Shown piece after piece: positions 9,004 to 17,655 of a stretch of DNA of 64,000 bases (the first letter of the stretch is position 1; the number at the start of each line of letters is the position of its first letter). The position numbers and the translations under genes were made by a program. The notes below the pieces were generated by a model. It searched no databases and had not been told where the DNA came from. It saw only the letters and a program-made list of their open reading frames with translations. Origin of the DNA: Salinibacter sp. 10B (lineage in GTDB: Bacteria > Bacteroidota > Rhodothermia > Rhodothermales > Salinibacteraceae); the NCBI RefSeq assembly GCF_002954405.1, contig NZ_MQWC01000004.1:3226668-3290667 (forward strand), given 5' to 3'.

Positions 9004-10259
9004 ATGTCGGCCCAGGTGGAGCTCACCGACCGCACCGAGCTGTCGCTTCGGGCCCACTGGGGCGAATCCGGCACGCCGTCGTTCGGCGGGTACCGAACGG
9101 TGTCCATTCGCCTCGATCACCACTTTCGGTTCGGGCACCGGCTCTCCGTGGAGGCGCGGAGCAACCGATTTGCGGATACGCCGTTCTCAACCGCTCCCTG
9201 GACTGAGGTGCCGTCGTATCGCGTCTCGTACACGGTGCCGGTGGGGCTGCCGGTCGTCCAGGAACGCAGCACGGGCGCTGTCACCGGACGAGTCGTCGAT
9301 GCCGAAACGGGGCCGGCATTGCTGACGCACTGATTCGGCTCGGAGACACGGAGCAGTACACCGACGAGAACGGTCGCTTCACCCTTTCGCGCTCCGCGCA
9401 GTACCTCCGCCTCGACCGGGCCAGTATCGGCCTCGACCGGGTCCCGATGATGCCGATGCCATTGAAAATCGACCGGGACCAGACGTCGTCTCCCATCGTC
9501 GTGCCGGTAACAAATAGTGCCTCGCTGACGGCACGGATCGTGCTGTACGACCATTCTACTCTCCGTGCCGCCCTCACTGGAGAAGACCCGATAGCAGTGG
9601 ACAGCCTCGGGCGGGTTGTCTCGGTGGAGGATGACCAGGGGCGCCGGCGACGGCTGACGAGTGCAGACGGTACGGCGCGCTTCGACGATCTGCGTCCGGG
9701 CACCTGGACGCTTCGTCTCGTCGACCCCTCTTTGCCCGATGATCACGTGTTGACCCAAGAGACCCACACGATTAAGCTGACGCCGGGTGCGACCGATTCG
9801 GTTACGGTGAAGGTCGTGCCCCGTTCCCAGAACGACCCGACCGCGTCCCAATCGGGCAAGACGCTCGGTGGGGAGGCAATGCCGCAAGATCGAACGTCAG
9901 CTTCGTCGACTGATTCCGGACGGACACTCACCGCATCCTCCTCGACGTCCGATGCGTCCACGGACGAGTCGGCTACCGGCGAGAAGCACGAGGTGAAGCA
10001 CGTCGAATGGCTTGCTCAGCTCTCGCGCAACTACTACGACACGCTGTACTGCTGGACAGTGATTTGGGAGGCCAACCGAGACGAGCTAGCAGATCCCGAC
10101 GAGCTGCATCCGGGCATGGAGTTGACGATCCCACCCGCCGAAGCGTGTACCGTCGAGAAGCCGGGACCGCCCATCCCAGACTCGCTTCGGCCCTCCGTAC
10201 AGCGGCACTCGCTTCTGCCACCTACAGAAACAGTGGCACCTCCTACTGGTCATCATTGA
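9004..10259 (+). pseudogene. Truncated, frameshifted outer-membrane/regulatory-domain/LysM protein
   Basis: The first part (to about 9330) reads as beta-barrel strands (TELSLRAHWGESG, RTVSIRLDHHFRFGHRLSVE) and then a carboxypeptidase-regulatory-like module (GAVTGRVVDAETGPA). One base is missing near 9316-9320; shifting frame continues it as DALIRLGDTEQYTDENGRFTL and on through a second such module (DDLRPGTWTLRLVDPSL), a Ser/Thr linker, and a degenerate LysM domain (HVEWLAQLSRNYYDTLYCW to HPGMELTIPP). The 5' end is lost at the IS5 relic. The parent was probably a large surface protein. It converges on the RND gene, ending 20 bp before it. Confidence 0.75.
9564..9683 (+). repeat. Duplicated 120-bp block, copy 2 (coding context)
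   Basis: Counterpart of 5941-6060. Here it lies in frame inside the regulatory-like module of the surface-protein pseudogene, so this is the original location. Confidence 0.85.
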
Positions 10260-10278
10260 GGGGCTTCCGGCCACCCTT

Positions 10279-13200
10279 CTATCGATCGAGGAGGGGGACC
10301 AGCGCCACCGTCGCCAGCGGGGCAAGGAGGGTGGCGGTGAGGAGGCCGCCGGTGACGGTCACGGCCATGCCGGTCCAGAACTCGCCTTCCTGCGGAAAGA
10401 CCAAGAGCGGCAGCATGGCCACGCAGGTCGACAAGGTCGTCGTCCACATGGGGCGCAGGCGCTCGCGTAGGGCCAGTCGCACGAGCGCCCCAATCCGTTT
10501 GGGCACGGCGTGCGCGTAGGTCGAGCGGAGCGTCCGGTAGCGGTCCACCAGCAGGATGGAGTCGTTGGCCGCGATGCCCACCAGCAGCACCGCCCCGATG
10601 AACGCGCCCTCGGCAAAGGCCAGGTCGCCCGCCAGAAGAAAGGCCACGGCCACGCCCACCAGCGCCGTGGGCACGCTCAGGAGGACCACGCCCGGCAGGC
10701 GCCACGATTCGAACACCGCCGCGGTGGCCAGAAAGACGAGCACGATCGTCCCCAGGATCACCCATCCGAACGTGCGCTCGGTCTCCTCCGTGAAGAAGGA
10801 CGATTGATCGCGCTCCAGCCGGTAGCCGGGCGGCGTCGAAAAGCCCTTCAGCGCCTCGTCGAGGAATGCATCGCCCATGCGGTGCGGGCCGCGGTAGTCC
10901 ACCTCAATGTATCGCTTGTACTGCTGGTCCTCGCGCACGATGCGGCTGGGGACGGTCTCGACCTCGTACGACGCGGCGCTCTTGAGCTTCACCTGCGTGC
11001 TGCCGGCCAGGACGAGCGGCCGATCGGTGAACGTCTCCACGTCGAGCTGCGGCGCGCCGTCCACCACGATGCGGACGGGCAGTTGAGGCGCACCTTCGAG
11101 GTCGGCCCACAGCGACGGATGCCGGGTGGAGAGGACCGGTTGGAGCCGCCGGGCGATGCGCTGGGGCGTCACGCCGGTACGGGCCTGGGCGTCGGTCCCG
11201 AGCCGGAAGCGCAGCACCTCGCGCGGCTGCCGGTAGCCGTAGCGCCCCGCGTTGGTGTTGACCGCGGCCACGCGCCGGCTGGCCTGCTTCAACTCCCGCG
11301 CAAACCGCTCGCAGAGGGCCGAGAGGTCCTCGTAGTTTGGGCCGTAAGCCGTGACCGTGAAGCCGGAGATGTTGGTGCCGCTCCGGCTGTAGTAGCCTTG
11401 TGGCAGGAGGCCGCCCACGCTCACGTCGATCCCGGCCAGCAGCACCGCCTCCTGAATGAGCCGCTCCCGCAAAATATACGGCTCGGACGTCTCCAGCGCC
11501 GGTTTACGAAAGAGCACCCGGAGCCGCGCGCTCCGCTCGCTGATGCGGACCACTGTGCGACGGACGGACGACGAGGCCAGCGCCGTTTGCTCGAAGCGGC
11601 GGAGGAGGGAGTCGGCCCGCTGGATGGGGTTGCCGGGCGGAAAGCCGAGACGCACGTAGACCTCTGGGTCGGCCTGATAGTCCCACTGCTCGCCAAAATT
11701 GGTCTGCTGGATGAAGGGACGCACGACGCCGCCGAGCGCCGGGTCGATCCACTCCCGCGCCTCCTGCACGAGATCGCTGCCTACGGTCTGGTTGTAGAGA
11801 GGGGCCAGCCGCTGGACGGGCACGGACGCGTCGCCATTCGCAGACACGCCAATTGTGGCGGGCAGGAGCCAGGTCGGGACGCCGACGAGCAGCAGCACCG
11901 CGATCATCGTCGTCTTCGGGGCCCACGTGCCGAGGGCGTAAGGCCACTGTACGAGGCGCCGCATCCAGCGGGGCAGACGCACGCCGCGCACGGGGGGCGG
12001 CAGCCATCGGCCCAGCACGGGCACGAGGAGAGCCGCACTCACGAGCGACGCCGCCAGGGTGAGCGCCGTGAGGATGCCGAAGGGGAGGAAGAGGGTGCGC
12101 AGCTCCCCGCTCAGATAGACGAGCGGCAGCATCACCGCTATGGTCGTTATTGTCCCGCCCACGAGGGGCAGTGCCACCGCCCGGACGGCCGTGGCGGCGG
12201 TTGGCCCGAGGGGCACACCCGGCCTGCGCTCCCGCTCCAGGAGCAGCTGCTCGGTGACAATCACGCTGTTGTCCACCAGCAGACCAAAGACGAGTACCAG
12301 GCCCGCGAGCGTGATCAGGTTGAGCGTGAGGCCGAGTGGCTCCAGCAGAGCGAGGGCCACGGCCAGCGCCACGCTCACGGTGAAGAGCACGGCGCCGACG
12401 GCACGCACGCTCCGCAGCATGAGAAGGAGCACGAGCACGACGAGCAGCAGTCCGATCCCGCCCCGCCACCGCAGGTTGCGGAGCTGCCGGCGCACGTCCT
12501 CGCTCTTGTCGGTGGCGACCTCCAGCCGTGCGTCGGGGGGAAGCGTGTCTTCCATCCTGCCCATTCGGGCCCGGACCCGCTCGGCGACCTCCACCATGTG
12601 GCTGCCCGGCGCCCGGTCAAGCGTCAGGGTCACCACCGGATCGCCGTCGATGCGGGTGATGGAGCGTCGGGGGGCGGGCGTCCGCTCAATGGTGGCGACC
12701 TGGTGCAGCTCGACGGGCGGGCCGGTGCGTGTGGGACTGCTCACGACGAGAGTTCGCAGTTCTCCGACCTGATCGGTGGCGGGCGTGAGGAGCAGAGGCG
12801 CCCGGCCTTTTGCGCGCAGTCGGCCGTAGACGGCGTTCGTGGTGGCGTCGCGAAGCGCCCGCTGGGCGGCGGCCGCCTCGATGCCCTGGGCGGCCAGGCG
12901 GTCGGGGTCAAGCGTGACGAGCAATTCGCGCGTGGTGCCGCCCCGGACGCGGAGGTCCGAGACGCCCGGAAGGCTGCTCAGTCGGGGCGAAATGCGGTCG
13001 TCGGCCCACCGGCGGAGCGCAGACGGGGCCTGCGGGCCCACCAGCTGCAGCGTCATGAAGCCCTGCTCGTCGCGCAGCGCCTCGGGCACGCGCTTGGTGA
13101 GGCGCGGCGACACGCGGTCCGGCAGCGTCTCCTCCACGAGCCGCAGCCGCTCGCTGATGCGGGTCGTGTAGAGGCTCAGGTCCGTCCCCTCCGCCACCTG

Positions 13201-13485
13201 CGCAGTGACGGTGGTCTGCCCCTCCTGCGAGACACTCTCGACGCCCGCCGTGCCCTCCACGTTCTGCACCGCCCGTTCGAGGGGGGCGGTCACGTAGCGT
13301 TCGACGGCGCGGGGCGAGCTGCCGGGCCAGGAGGCCGAAACGCGCACCTCGGGCAGCTCTACCGTCGGCGCCCATTCGAGGGGCACTTGCGTGGCCATCC
13401 ACCCCCCGCCCAAAAGCAGGGCGATGGCCCACGCCAGGACGGGCACGGGTCGCTCGATCCAGCGCTGGAGCCAGTTCATTCGCAT
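10279..13485 (-). CDS. RND-superfamily efflux transporter (HAE1/AcrB-like)
   Basis: 1068 aa inner-membrane proton-driven exporter subunit. The N-terminus (WLQRWIERPVPVLAWAIAL) is the first membrane helix; a periplasmic porter domain follows (VSASWPGSSPRAVERYVTAPLE), then helices 2-6 with GLLVDNSVIVTEQLL, which carries the conserved helix-4 Asp, a second periplasmic domain from about residue 530, and C-terminal helices containing VGIAANDSILLVDRYR and LRPMWTTTLSTCVAMLPLL. Length and layout are normal. No membrane fusion protein or TolC lies beside it; the only one in the window is at 31675. It is the last gene of a long minus-strand series, 73 bp after a beta-propeller lipoprotein. Confidence 0.93.
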   Translation of the reverse strand: MRMNWLQRWIERPVPVLAWAIALLLGGGWMATQVPLEWAPTVELPEVRVSASWPGSSPRAVERYVTAPLERAVQNVEGTAGVESVSQEGQTTVTAQVAEGTDLSLYTTRISERLRLVEETLPDRVSPRLTKRVPEALRDEQGFMTLQLVGPQAPSALRRWADDRISPRLSSLPGVSDLRVRGGTTRELLVTLDPDRLAAQGIEAAAAQRALRDATTNAVYGRLRAKGRAPLLLTPATDQVGELRTLVVSSPTRTGPPVELHQVATIERTPAPRRSITRIDGDPVVTLTLDRAPGSHMVEVAERVRARMGRMEDTLPPDARLEVATDKSEDVRRQLRNLRWRGGIGLLLVVLVLLLMLRSVRAVGAVLFTVSVALAVALALLEPLGLTLNLITLAGLVLVFGLLVDNSVIVTEQLLLERERRPGVPLGPTAATAVRAVALPLVGGTITTIAVMLPLVYLSGELRTLFLPFGILTALTLAASLVSAALLVPVLGRWLPPPVRGVRLPRWMRRLVQWPYALGTWAPKTTMIAVLLLVGVPTWLLPATIGVSANGDASVPVQRLAPLYNQTVGSDLVQEAREWIDPALGGVVRPFIQQTNFGEQWDYQADPEVYVRLGFPPGNPIQRADSLLRRFEQTALASSSVRRTVVRISERSARLRVLFRKPALETSEPYILRERLIQEAVLLAGIDVSVGGLLPQGYYSRSGTNISGFTVTAYGPNYEDLSALCERFARELKQASRRVAAVNTNAGRYGYRQPREVLRFRLGTDAQARTGVTPQRIARRLQPVLSTRHPSLWADLEGAPQLPVRIVVDGAPQLDVETFTDRPLVLAGSTQVKLKSAASYEVETVPSRIVREDQQYKRYIEVDYRGPHRMGDAFLDEALKGFSTPPGYRLERDQSSFFTEETERTFGWVILGTIVLVFLATAAVFESWRLPGVVLLSVPTALVGVAVAFLLAGDLAFAEGAFIGAVLLVGIAANDSILLVDRYRTLRSTYAHAVPKRIGALVRLALRERLRPMWTTTLSTCVAMLPLLVFPQEGEFWTGMAVTVTGGLLTATLLAPLATVALVPLLDR

Positions 13486-13558
13486 GGGAGGAGTCGCGTG
13501 GTTGCTCTACGTGCATGCGGGGCCTTTGCTTTCCGAATCACGCATCACGTCTCGCGCT

Positions 13559-14680
13559 TCACGATTCAATCCGATATCGCACCACCGCCGGGGCCCCGAG
13601 GTTCGTTTGGGTCGTACCGTAGGCGTAATCGTCGGTCACGACCGTCAGGGTCACCGTCGACGGAAGCTGGGTTTTGTGGATCGTCTGTGTCTCCGGATTC
13701 AGCACCCACCACGGAACGGTTTCAGGGTCGGGGGCCTTTGTCGGACGTTTGATCCAGAGCCGCCCGTTCTCGGCCACGAGCAGTTGGGTGAAGGCCGGTT
13801 TGGTGTCCGGCAGGGCCGACGCGGCCATCGACCGCACCTTCTCGTCGAGGTCGCTCAGGGCCGAGTCGCGGGCGGCCTCCGTGACCGGCACCGGCTCGGT
13901 TGGGATGGAGGCGACCACTTCTGATTCCCCGTCGAGCGTATGGGTCTGAATGTGAAGGCTATCCGTCCAACCGGAATACAGGCGGCCGTTCGGGCCGGGC
14001 GCTACGATCGTTTCGCGGCTAAAGGGAACGACGTCCGTGGTGAACCCGCCGTTCTCCCCGAAGACGAACGCCATTCGTCTCGACCGGTCAAGGAAGAGAG
14101 TGTCGCCGGGCGTGCCGCTCGTATCGAGGGGACGGACGGCACTTGGCGCCGGTCGCGTTACGCCGTCTTCCGGAGACATGCTCGACCCGAAGGAGCCGGC
14201 AAGGCCGTTGGGCAACACGTACAGAAGGGCCATGAAGCCCTGACCAGGAGGAACCGTGAAGGTGCGGCTCCGCTCATAGGGCGCTTCCGGTGCATAGACG
14301 GTGATCCGGCGCCGTCGGAGGTCGAGCGCGTACAGCGAATCGCGAGCATCCACCCCGATGCGCGTGAGCATCTGAAACTCGCCGGGGCCTTCCCCCGGGC
14401 CGCCGAGCGTATCGAGCAGAGTGCCGTCCGGGCGGAGGACTTTGATGTTGCTGGCCGCCCGGTCGGCCACGACCATGCGGCCCTCGCTCGTCACGTCGAG
14501 GGTGGTAATGCTGCCGAAGTAAAAGTCCTCGGTCTCGCTCAGGCGCAGGTCTTCGGTGAGGCGAAGGGAGTCCTCCGCTACGGTCCACTCGCCGTAGCTC
14601 GACTCGTCAGAATCGCCGCAGCCACCGAGCAGGAGGCCAAGCATGCACAGGAACGAAAGAGCGAAGCGGTTGACGCTCAT
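13559..14680 (-). CDS. 6-bladed beta-propeller lipoprotein (paralogue 1)
   Basis: 373 aa. The leader ends in LLLGGCGDSD, a good lipobox. The mature protein has the propeller pattern: LDVTSEGRMVVADRAASNIKVLRPDG, GGPGEGPGEFQ at the end of blade 1, DSLYALDLRRRRITVY in blade 2, and the family-typical last blade LLVAENGRLWIKRP, VPWWVLNPET and GAPAVVRYRIES. The substrate or ligand is unknown; related Bacteroidota proteins are annotated only by fold. It is closely related to the genes at 14715, 16455 and 17656, which are in the same direction and form a tandem array. Confidence 0.85.
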   Translation of the reverse strand: MSVNRFALSFLCMLGLLLGGCGDSDESSYGEWTVAEDSLRLTEDLRLSETEDFYFGSITTLDVTSEGRMVVADRAASNIKVLRPDGTLLDTLGGPGEGPGEFQMLTRIGVDARDSLYALDLRRRRITVYAPEAPYERSRTFTVPPGQGFMALLYVLPNGLAGSFGSSMSPEDGVTRPAPSAVRPLDTSGTPGDTLFLDRSRRMAFVFGENGGFTTDVVPFSRETIVAPGPNGRLYSGWTDSLHIQTHTLDGESEVVASIPTEPVPVTEAARDSALSDLDEKVRSMAASALPDTKPAFTQLLVAENGRLWIKRPTKAPDPETVPWWVLNPETQTIHKTQLPSTVTLTVVTDDYAYGTTQTNLGAPAVVRYRIES

Positions 14681-14714
14681 GGAGTTGAGACAAGCGGTTG
14701 CTCTTGAGGAGAAG

Positions 14715-15137
14715 TTATGCGTTCGTGTCGATGTGATACCGCACGAGGATCGGTGTGCCTCTCTCGGTCGTGGTCGTGCCGTAGACGTTTCCGTTCCGCA
14801 CGACCTCCAGATTCACGTCCGCGGGCACCGTGATCTCGTGAATCGTTTTCGTGTCCGGGTCGAGGATCCACCACGGGAGGGTGTCCGGATTTGCCCCTTC
14901 GGCGGGGCGCTGGACCCACAGCCGCCCGTCGTCGGCGTAGATCGAATCGCCGCCGCTGATCTGAAGGCTTGATAGGCGTTGGAATTCCCCGGGTCCCTGT
15001 CCTTTCTGGCCCAGGGTTTCGATGAGTGACCCGTTAGGCGTCAGGACTTTCAGATGCTGGGCGTCGTTCGAGCCGCAGCCGACGAGAACGAGGCAAAGAG
15101 CGGCGACAATGCAGAAACGGGAGGCGGAGCGGAGCAT
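14715..15137 (-). CDS. Miniature beta-propeller lipoprotein with internal deletions
   Basis: 140 aa. The leader with lipobox (LCLVLVGCGSND) is intact. Compared with the neighbouring paralogues, about 45 residues are missing right after the lipobox, the end of blade 1 is kept (HLKVLTPNGSLIETLG, GQGPGEFQ), some 200 residues are missing after GDSIYA, and the last blade is kept (DDGRLWVQRPAEG, LPWWILDPDT, GTPILVRYHIDTN). Both junctions stay in frame, so a short lipoprotein could still be made, but it cannot form a full propeller alone. It may be a decaying copy or a selected mini-version. Confidence 0.75.
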   Translation of the reverse strand: MLRSASRFCIVAALCLVLVGCGSNDAQHLKVLTPNGSLIETLGQKGQGPGEFQRLSSLQISGGDSIYADDGRLWVQRPAEGANPDTLPWWILDPDTKTIHEITVPADVNLEVVRNGNVYGTTTTERGTPILVRYHIDTNA

Positions 15138-15243
15138 AGCCCGGATGGGCGTTTTGAGTGAACCGATTCAAGAAAGAAGCGATTGGGGGGGTTGGGGCAG
15201 GATGCGTTACAGGCGTTGAGCAGGGGGCTCGGATCTGTTGAAG

Positions 15244-16386
15244 CTACTGCTTCCGGATGGTGACCTCGTACGTGCGAACCTGCGGAAACGGCTCGTCGGT
15301 CGTGGTGTAGAGCCGACCCTGCGGTCCAACCATCTGCGGCTCTCCGATCGGAGACGTTCGCCGGCCGTTCCACCGCAAAGATCCGAGGTACCGACCGTCC
15401 TTTTCGAACACGTCGAGAACGGTCGCCAGCGCGGGGTCCTCGGCGTTATCGTTGAGGGAGCGGCGGAGGTACGCGTCCGGGTCGTCCACGTTGGTCGCCC
15501 ACGAGGCCGTCACCAGCAAATGGCCACTTGGCAGTTGGACCGGCGCGTGAAGCTGGCTATAGTTGTTCCTCATGGTCCGTCCGTTGTCCGTCTTGGCCTC
15601 GGCCGGTTCCATGGGAAACGGCGTGTCGCGCGTGATGCGACGGGTCAGCGTGTCCTCGGGCGAGTACCAGCTGAGCGTGTACTCGGCCACCCCGCTCGCA
15701 ACGACGCGGTCGCCGATCGTCGTGACGGCGGACTTGGTTCCCACCGGAAGGTCCAGGCTCAGCTCCAGCGGAAAGCTGTGAGCGAGGCGGCCAGTCGTCG
15801 GGTCGATCACCCGGGTGAGCTGCGCCTTTTTGGGTGGGAAGGGCTCGGCGCCCACCAGGCGATCCCCGACACGTCCGGCGAGCTGGAAGAACCGGACCTC
15901 CGAGTCGTCGAAGGTATGCCTCTTTACGAATGTCCCGCCCGTCGTCCACACGTCGAGGATTCGCCCGCTTTTGTTTGCGATGTACAGGCGGGGGCCGGAG
16001 CCCTTCACCAGGGCCGTCGGCCGCTTGAACTCGCCCGGTCCCTCCCCCGACTGGGCGACCGACCACAGCACGCTCCCGTCCGGTTTGAAGGCGACGAGGC
16101 GCGGGGCGTCCGCGTCCAGTACGTACACCGTGCCGTCGGGGCCGACGGCCACGTCCGCAATGCGCCCGAACAGGGTCTCTTCGGGGCCATTTTTCGTGCC
16201 GTACGTTTGCATGTGCGTGAACTGAATCGGGGACGAAGCGGTGTCGGGCCACACGTTCGTGCCTTTGTTGATGGCGTAGGTCACGCCGTCTCGTTCCTCG
16301 ACGGTAAACGACGGGCTGTCCGTGTCTCCGCATCCGACGAGGAGGAGCAAGCCCCCGAGAAAAGACCAGAACCAGTGATTGGTCAT
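15244..16386 (-). CDS. 6-bladed beta-propeller lipoprotein (paralogue 2, divergent)
   Basis: I start it at the ATG at 16386 (MTNHWFWSFLGGLLLLVGCG), which gives a clean lipobox; the longer open frame upstream overlaps nothing useful. About 380 aa. Propeller features: FGRIADVAVGPDGTVYVLDADAPRLVAFKPDG, AQSGEGPGEFK, LYIANKSGRILDVWTTGG and a last blade EPQMVGPQGRLYTTTDEPFP. It lacks the PWWVLNPET and VVRYRIE endings of the other array members, so it is a more distant relative. It is in the same direction as its neighbours. Confidence 0.83.
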   Translation of the reverse strand: MTNHWFWSFLGGLLLLVGCGDTDSPSFTVEERDGVTYAINKGTNVWPDTASSPIQFTHMQTYGTKNGPEETLFGRIADVAVGPDGTVYVLDADAPRLVAFKPDGSVLWSVAQSGEGPGEFKRPTALVKGSGPRLYIANKSGRILDVWTTGGTFVKRHTFDDSEVRFFQLAGRVGDRLVGAEPFPPKKAQLTRVIDPTTGRLAHSFPLELSLDLPVGTKSAVTTIGDRVVASGVAEYTLSWYSPEDTLTRRITRDTPFPMEPAEAKTDNGRTMRNNYSQLHAPVQLPSGHLLVTASWATNVDDPDAYLRRSLNDNAEDPALATVLDVFEKDGRYLGSLRWNGRRTSPIGEPQMVGPQGRLYTTTDEPFPQVRTYEVTIRKQ

Positions 16387-16454
16387 GACTGCTATGTTCT
16401 GATGAGAAGGAGATTGCTGAAATCGAGAATCAATGAGAAGCACGGTAGAAACGC

Positions 16455-17618
16455 TCAGTCCTTCGCTTCCATTCGGTATCGAACCACTGCCGGGGCGCCC
16501 ATCTCCGTCGTGGTTTTTCCATAGGCCTTCCCGTCCTGCACCACCGCAAGCGCCACGTCGCGCGGGAGCCGCACCTGATGGATCGTTTGCGTCTCGGGAT
16601 CCAGGATCCACCACGGAACGGTGTCGGAGGTCGCGTCCTCCGCTGGGCGCCGGACCCAGAGCCGCCCGTCATTCGCAACGACCAGATCGGTAAAGGCGGG
16701 CTTCGTCTGGGGGAAGGCGTCCGTAAACTGCTGCCGGATGTCGGTCCGCTCGATGGGGGACAAGGCGGAGTCCCGGTCGGCATCCGTAACGGGCACCGGG
16801 GCTGTCGGAACGTGTGCGATGACCTCCGTGGTGCCATCGAGCGCCGTGGCCTGGATCTGGAGGCTGTCGGTCCAGCCGTGGTAGAAGCGGTCATCGGGTC
16901 CGACTGCAACCTGCGTCGATCGGTCAAATGGAAGGGATTCAATCCCCACGCCCTGTCCTTCAAACGAGATGGAGATGTGCTTTCGTCGCTCCTGCAGAAG
17001 CGTGTCGCCCAGGACGCCCGTCTCGCTCAGGAGGCGCCACGTGGCGGGCGCGGGCTGCCGGTAGCCCTCCTCCCGGGCGTAGTACGGCCGAAATTGAGTC
17101 GCGAGCGTGTCGCCCAGCACCCGGACCGTCTGGAGAGAGCCCCAGGCGTCGGTGCCCCTCGGGCCTTGTTCTCTGGTGATTGTCATCGAGCGGGCCAACG
17201 CGGGCGCCGGGGGCGGGGTGAACACGGTGAGTCGATCCGGTTCGGCATCGAACACGTATACCGAGTCGCCCCGAGCAACCTCGACTGTCGCGGGAAACTG
17301 GAACTCGCCCGGTGCCTGGCCTTCACGGCCGAGCGTGTCGAGCAGGGTGCCGTCGGGGCGGAGCACCTTGAGGTGGGTGGCCTCTCCGTCGAGAACGACC
17401 ATGCGACCCGCGCTCGTCACGTCCAGGTCTCGGATGGAGCCGAAGAAGTAGTTTTCCGTCTCGCTCACCTGGAGGGTCTTGCGGAGGGGGAGAGGATCGG
17501 TGCGCAGAGTCCAGTCCCCCAGTCTTGGTGCCTCCCTGGCGTCTTCGCATCCAACCAGGAGAAGTCCAAAGAGAAGAAGATACAGTCTGAAACCGCTCGT
17601 CGCTTCGAACGCGGGCAT
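16455..17618 (-). CDS. 6-bladed beta-propeller lipoprotein (paralogue 3)
   Basis: Start taken at 17618 (MPAFEATSGFRLYLLLFGLLLVGC), giving a lipobox and about 387 aa. Strong match to paralogues 1 and 4: ETENYFFGSIRDLDVTSAG, GREGQAPGEFQ, GDSVYVFDAEPDRLTVFTPP, a mid-region FYHGWTDSLQIQ, then ANDGRLWVRRPAED, VPWWILDPET and GAPAVVRYRMEA. It is surface or periplasm located by lipidation. The gene is one of four full-length tandem copies here. Confidence 0.85.
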   Translation of the reverse strand: MPAFEATSGFRLYLLLFGLLLVGCEDAREAPRLGDWTLRTDPLPLRKTLQVSETENYFFGSIRDLDVTSAGRMVVLDGEATHLKVLRPDGTLLDTLGREGQAPGEFQFPATVEVARGDSVYVFDAEPDRLTVFTPPPAPALARSMTITREQGPRGTDAWGSLQTVRVLGDTLATQFRPYYAREEGYRQPAPATWRLLSETGVLGDTLLQERRKHISISFEGQGVGIESLPFDRSTQVAVGPDDRFYHGWTDSLQIQATALDGTTEVIAHVPTAPVPVTDADRDSALSPIERTDIRQQFTDAFPQTKPAFTDLVVANDGRLWVRRPAEDATSDTVPWWILDPETQTIHQVRLPRDVALAVVQDGKAYGKTTTEMGAPAVVRYRMEAKD

Positions 17619-17655
17619 ACGGAAAGACAGTGGTTTGTAGTTGGGGAGAAATGAT

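Noticed and set aside
10510-13752. Plus-strand 1080-codon open frame over the RND gene
   Set aside because: Translation is rich in Arg, Gly, His and Gln with no fold pattern; it is the complement of a clear RND gene.
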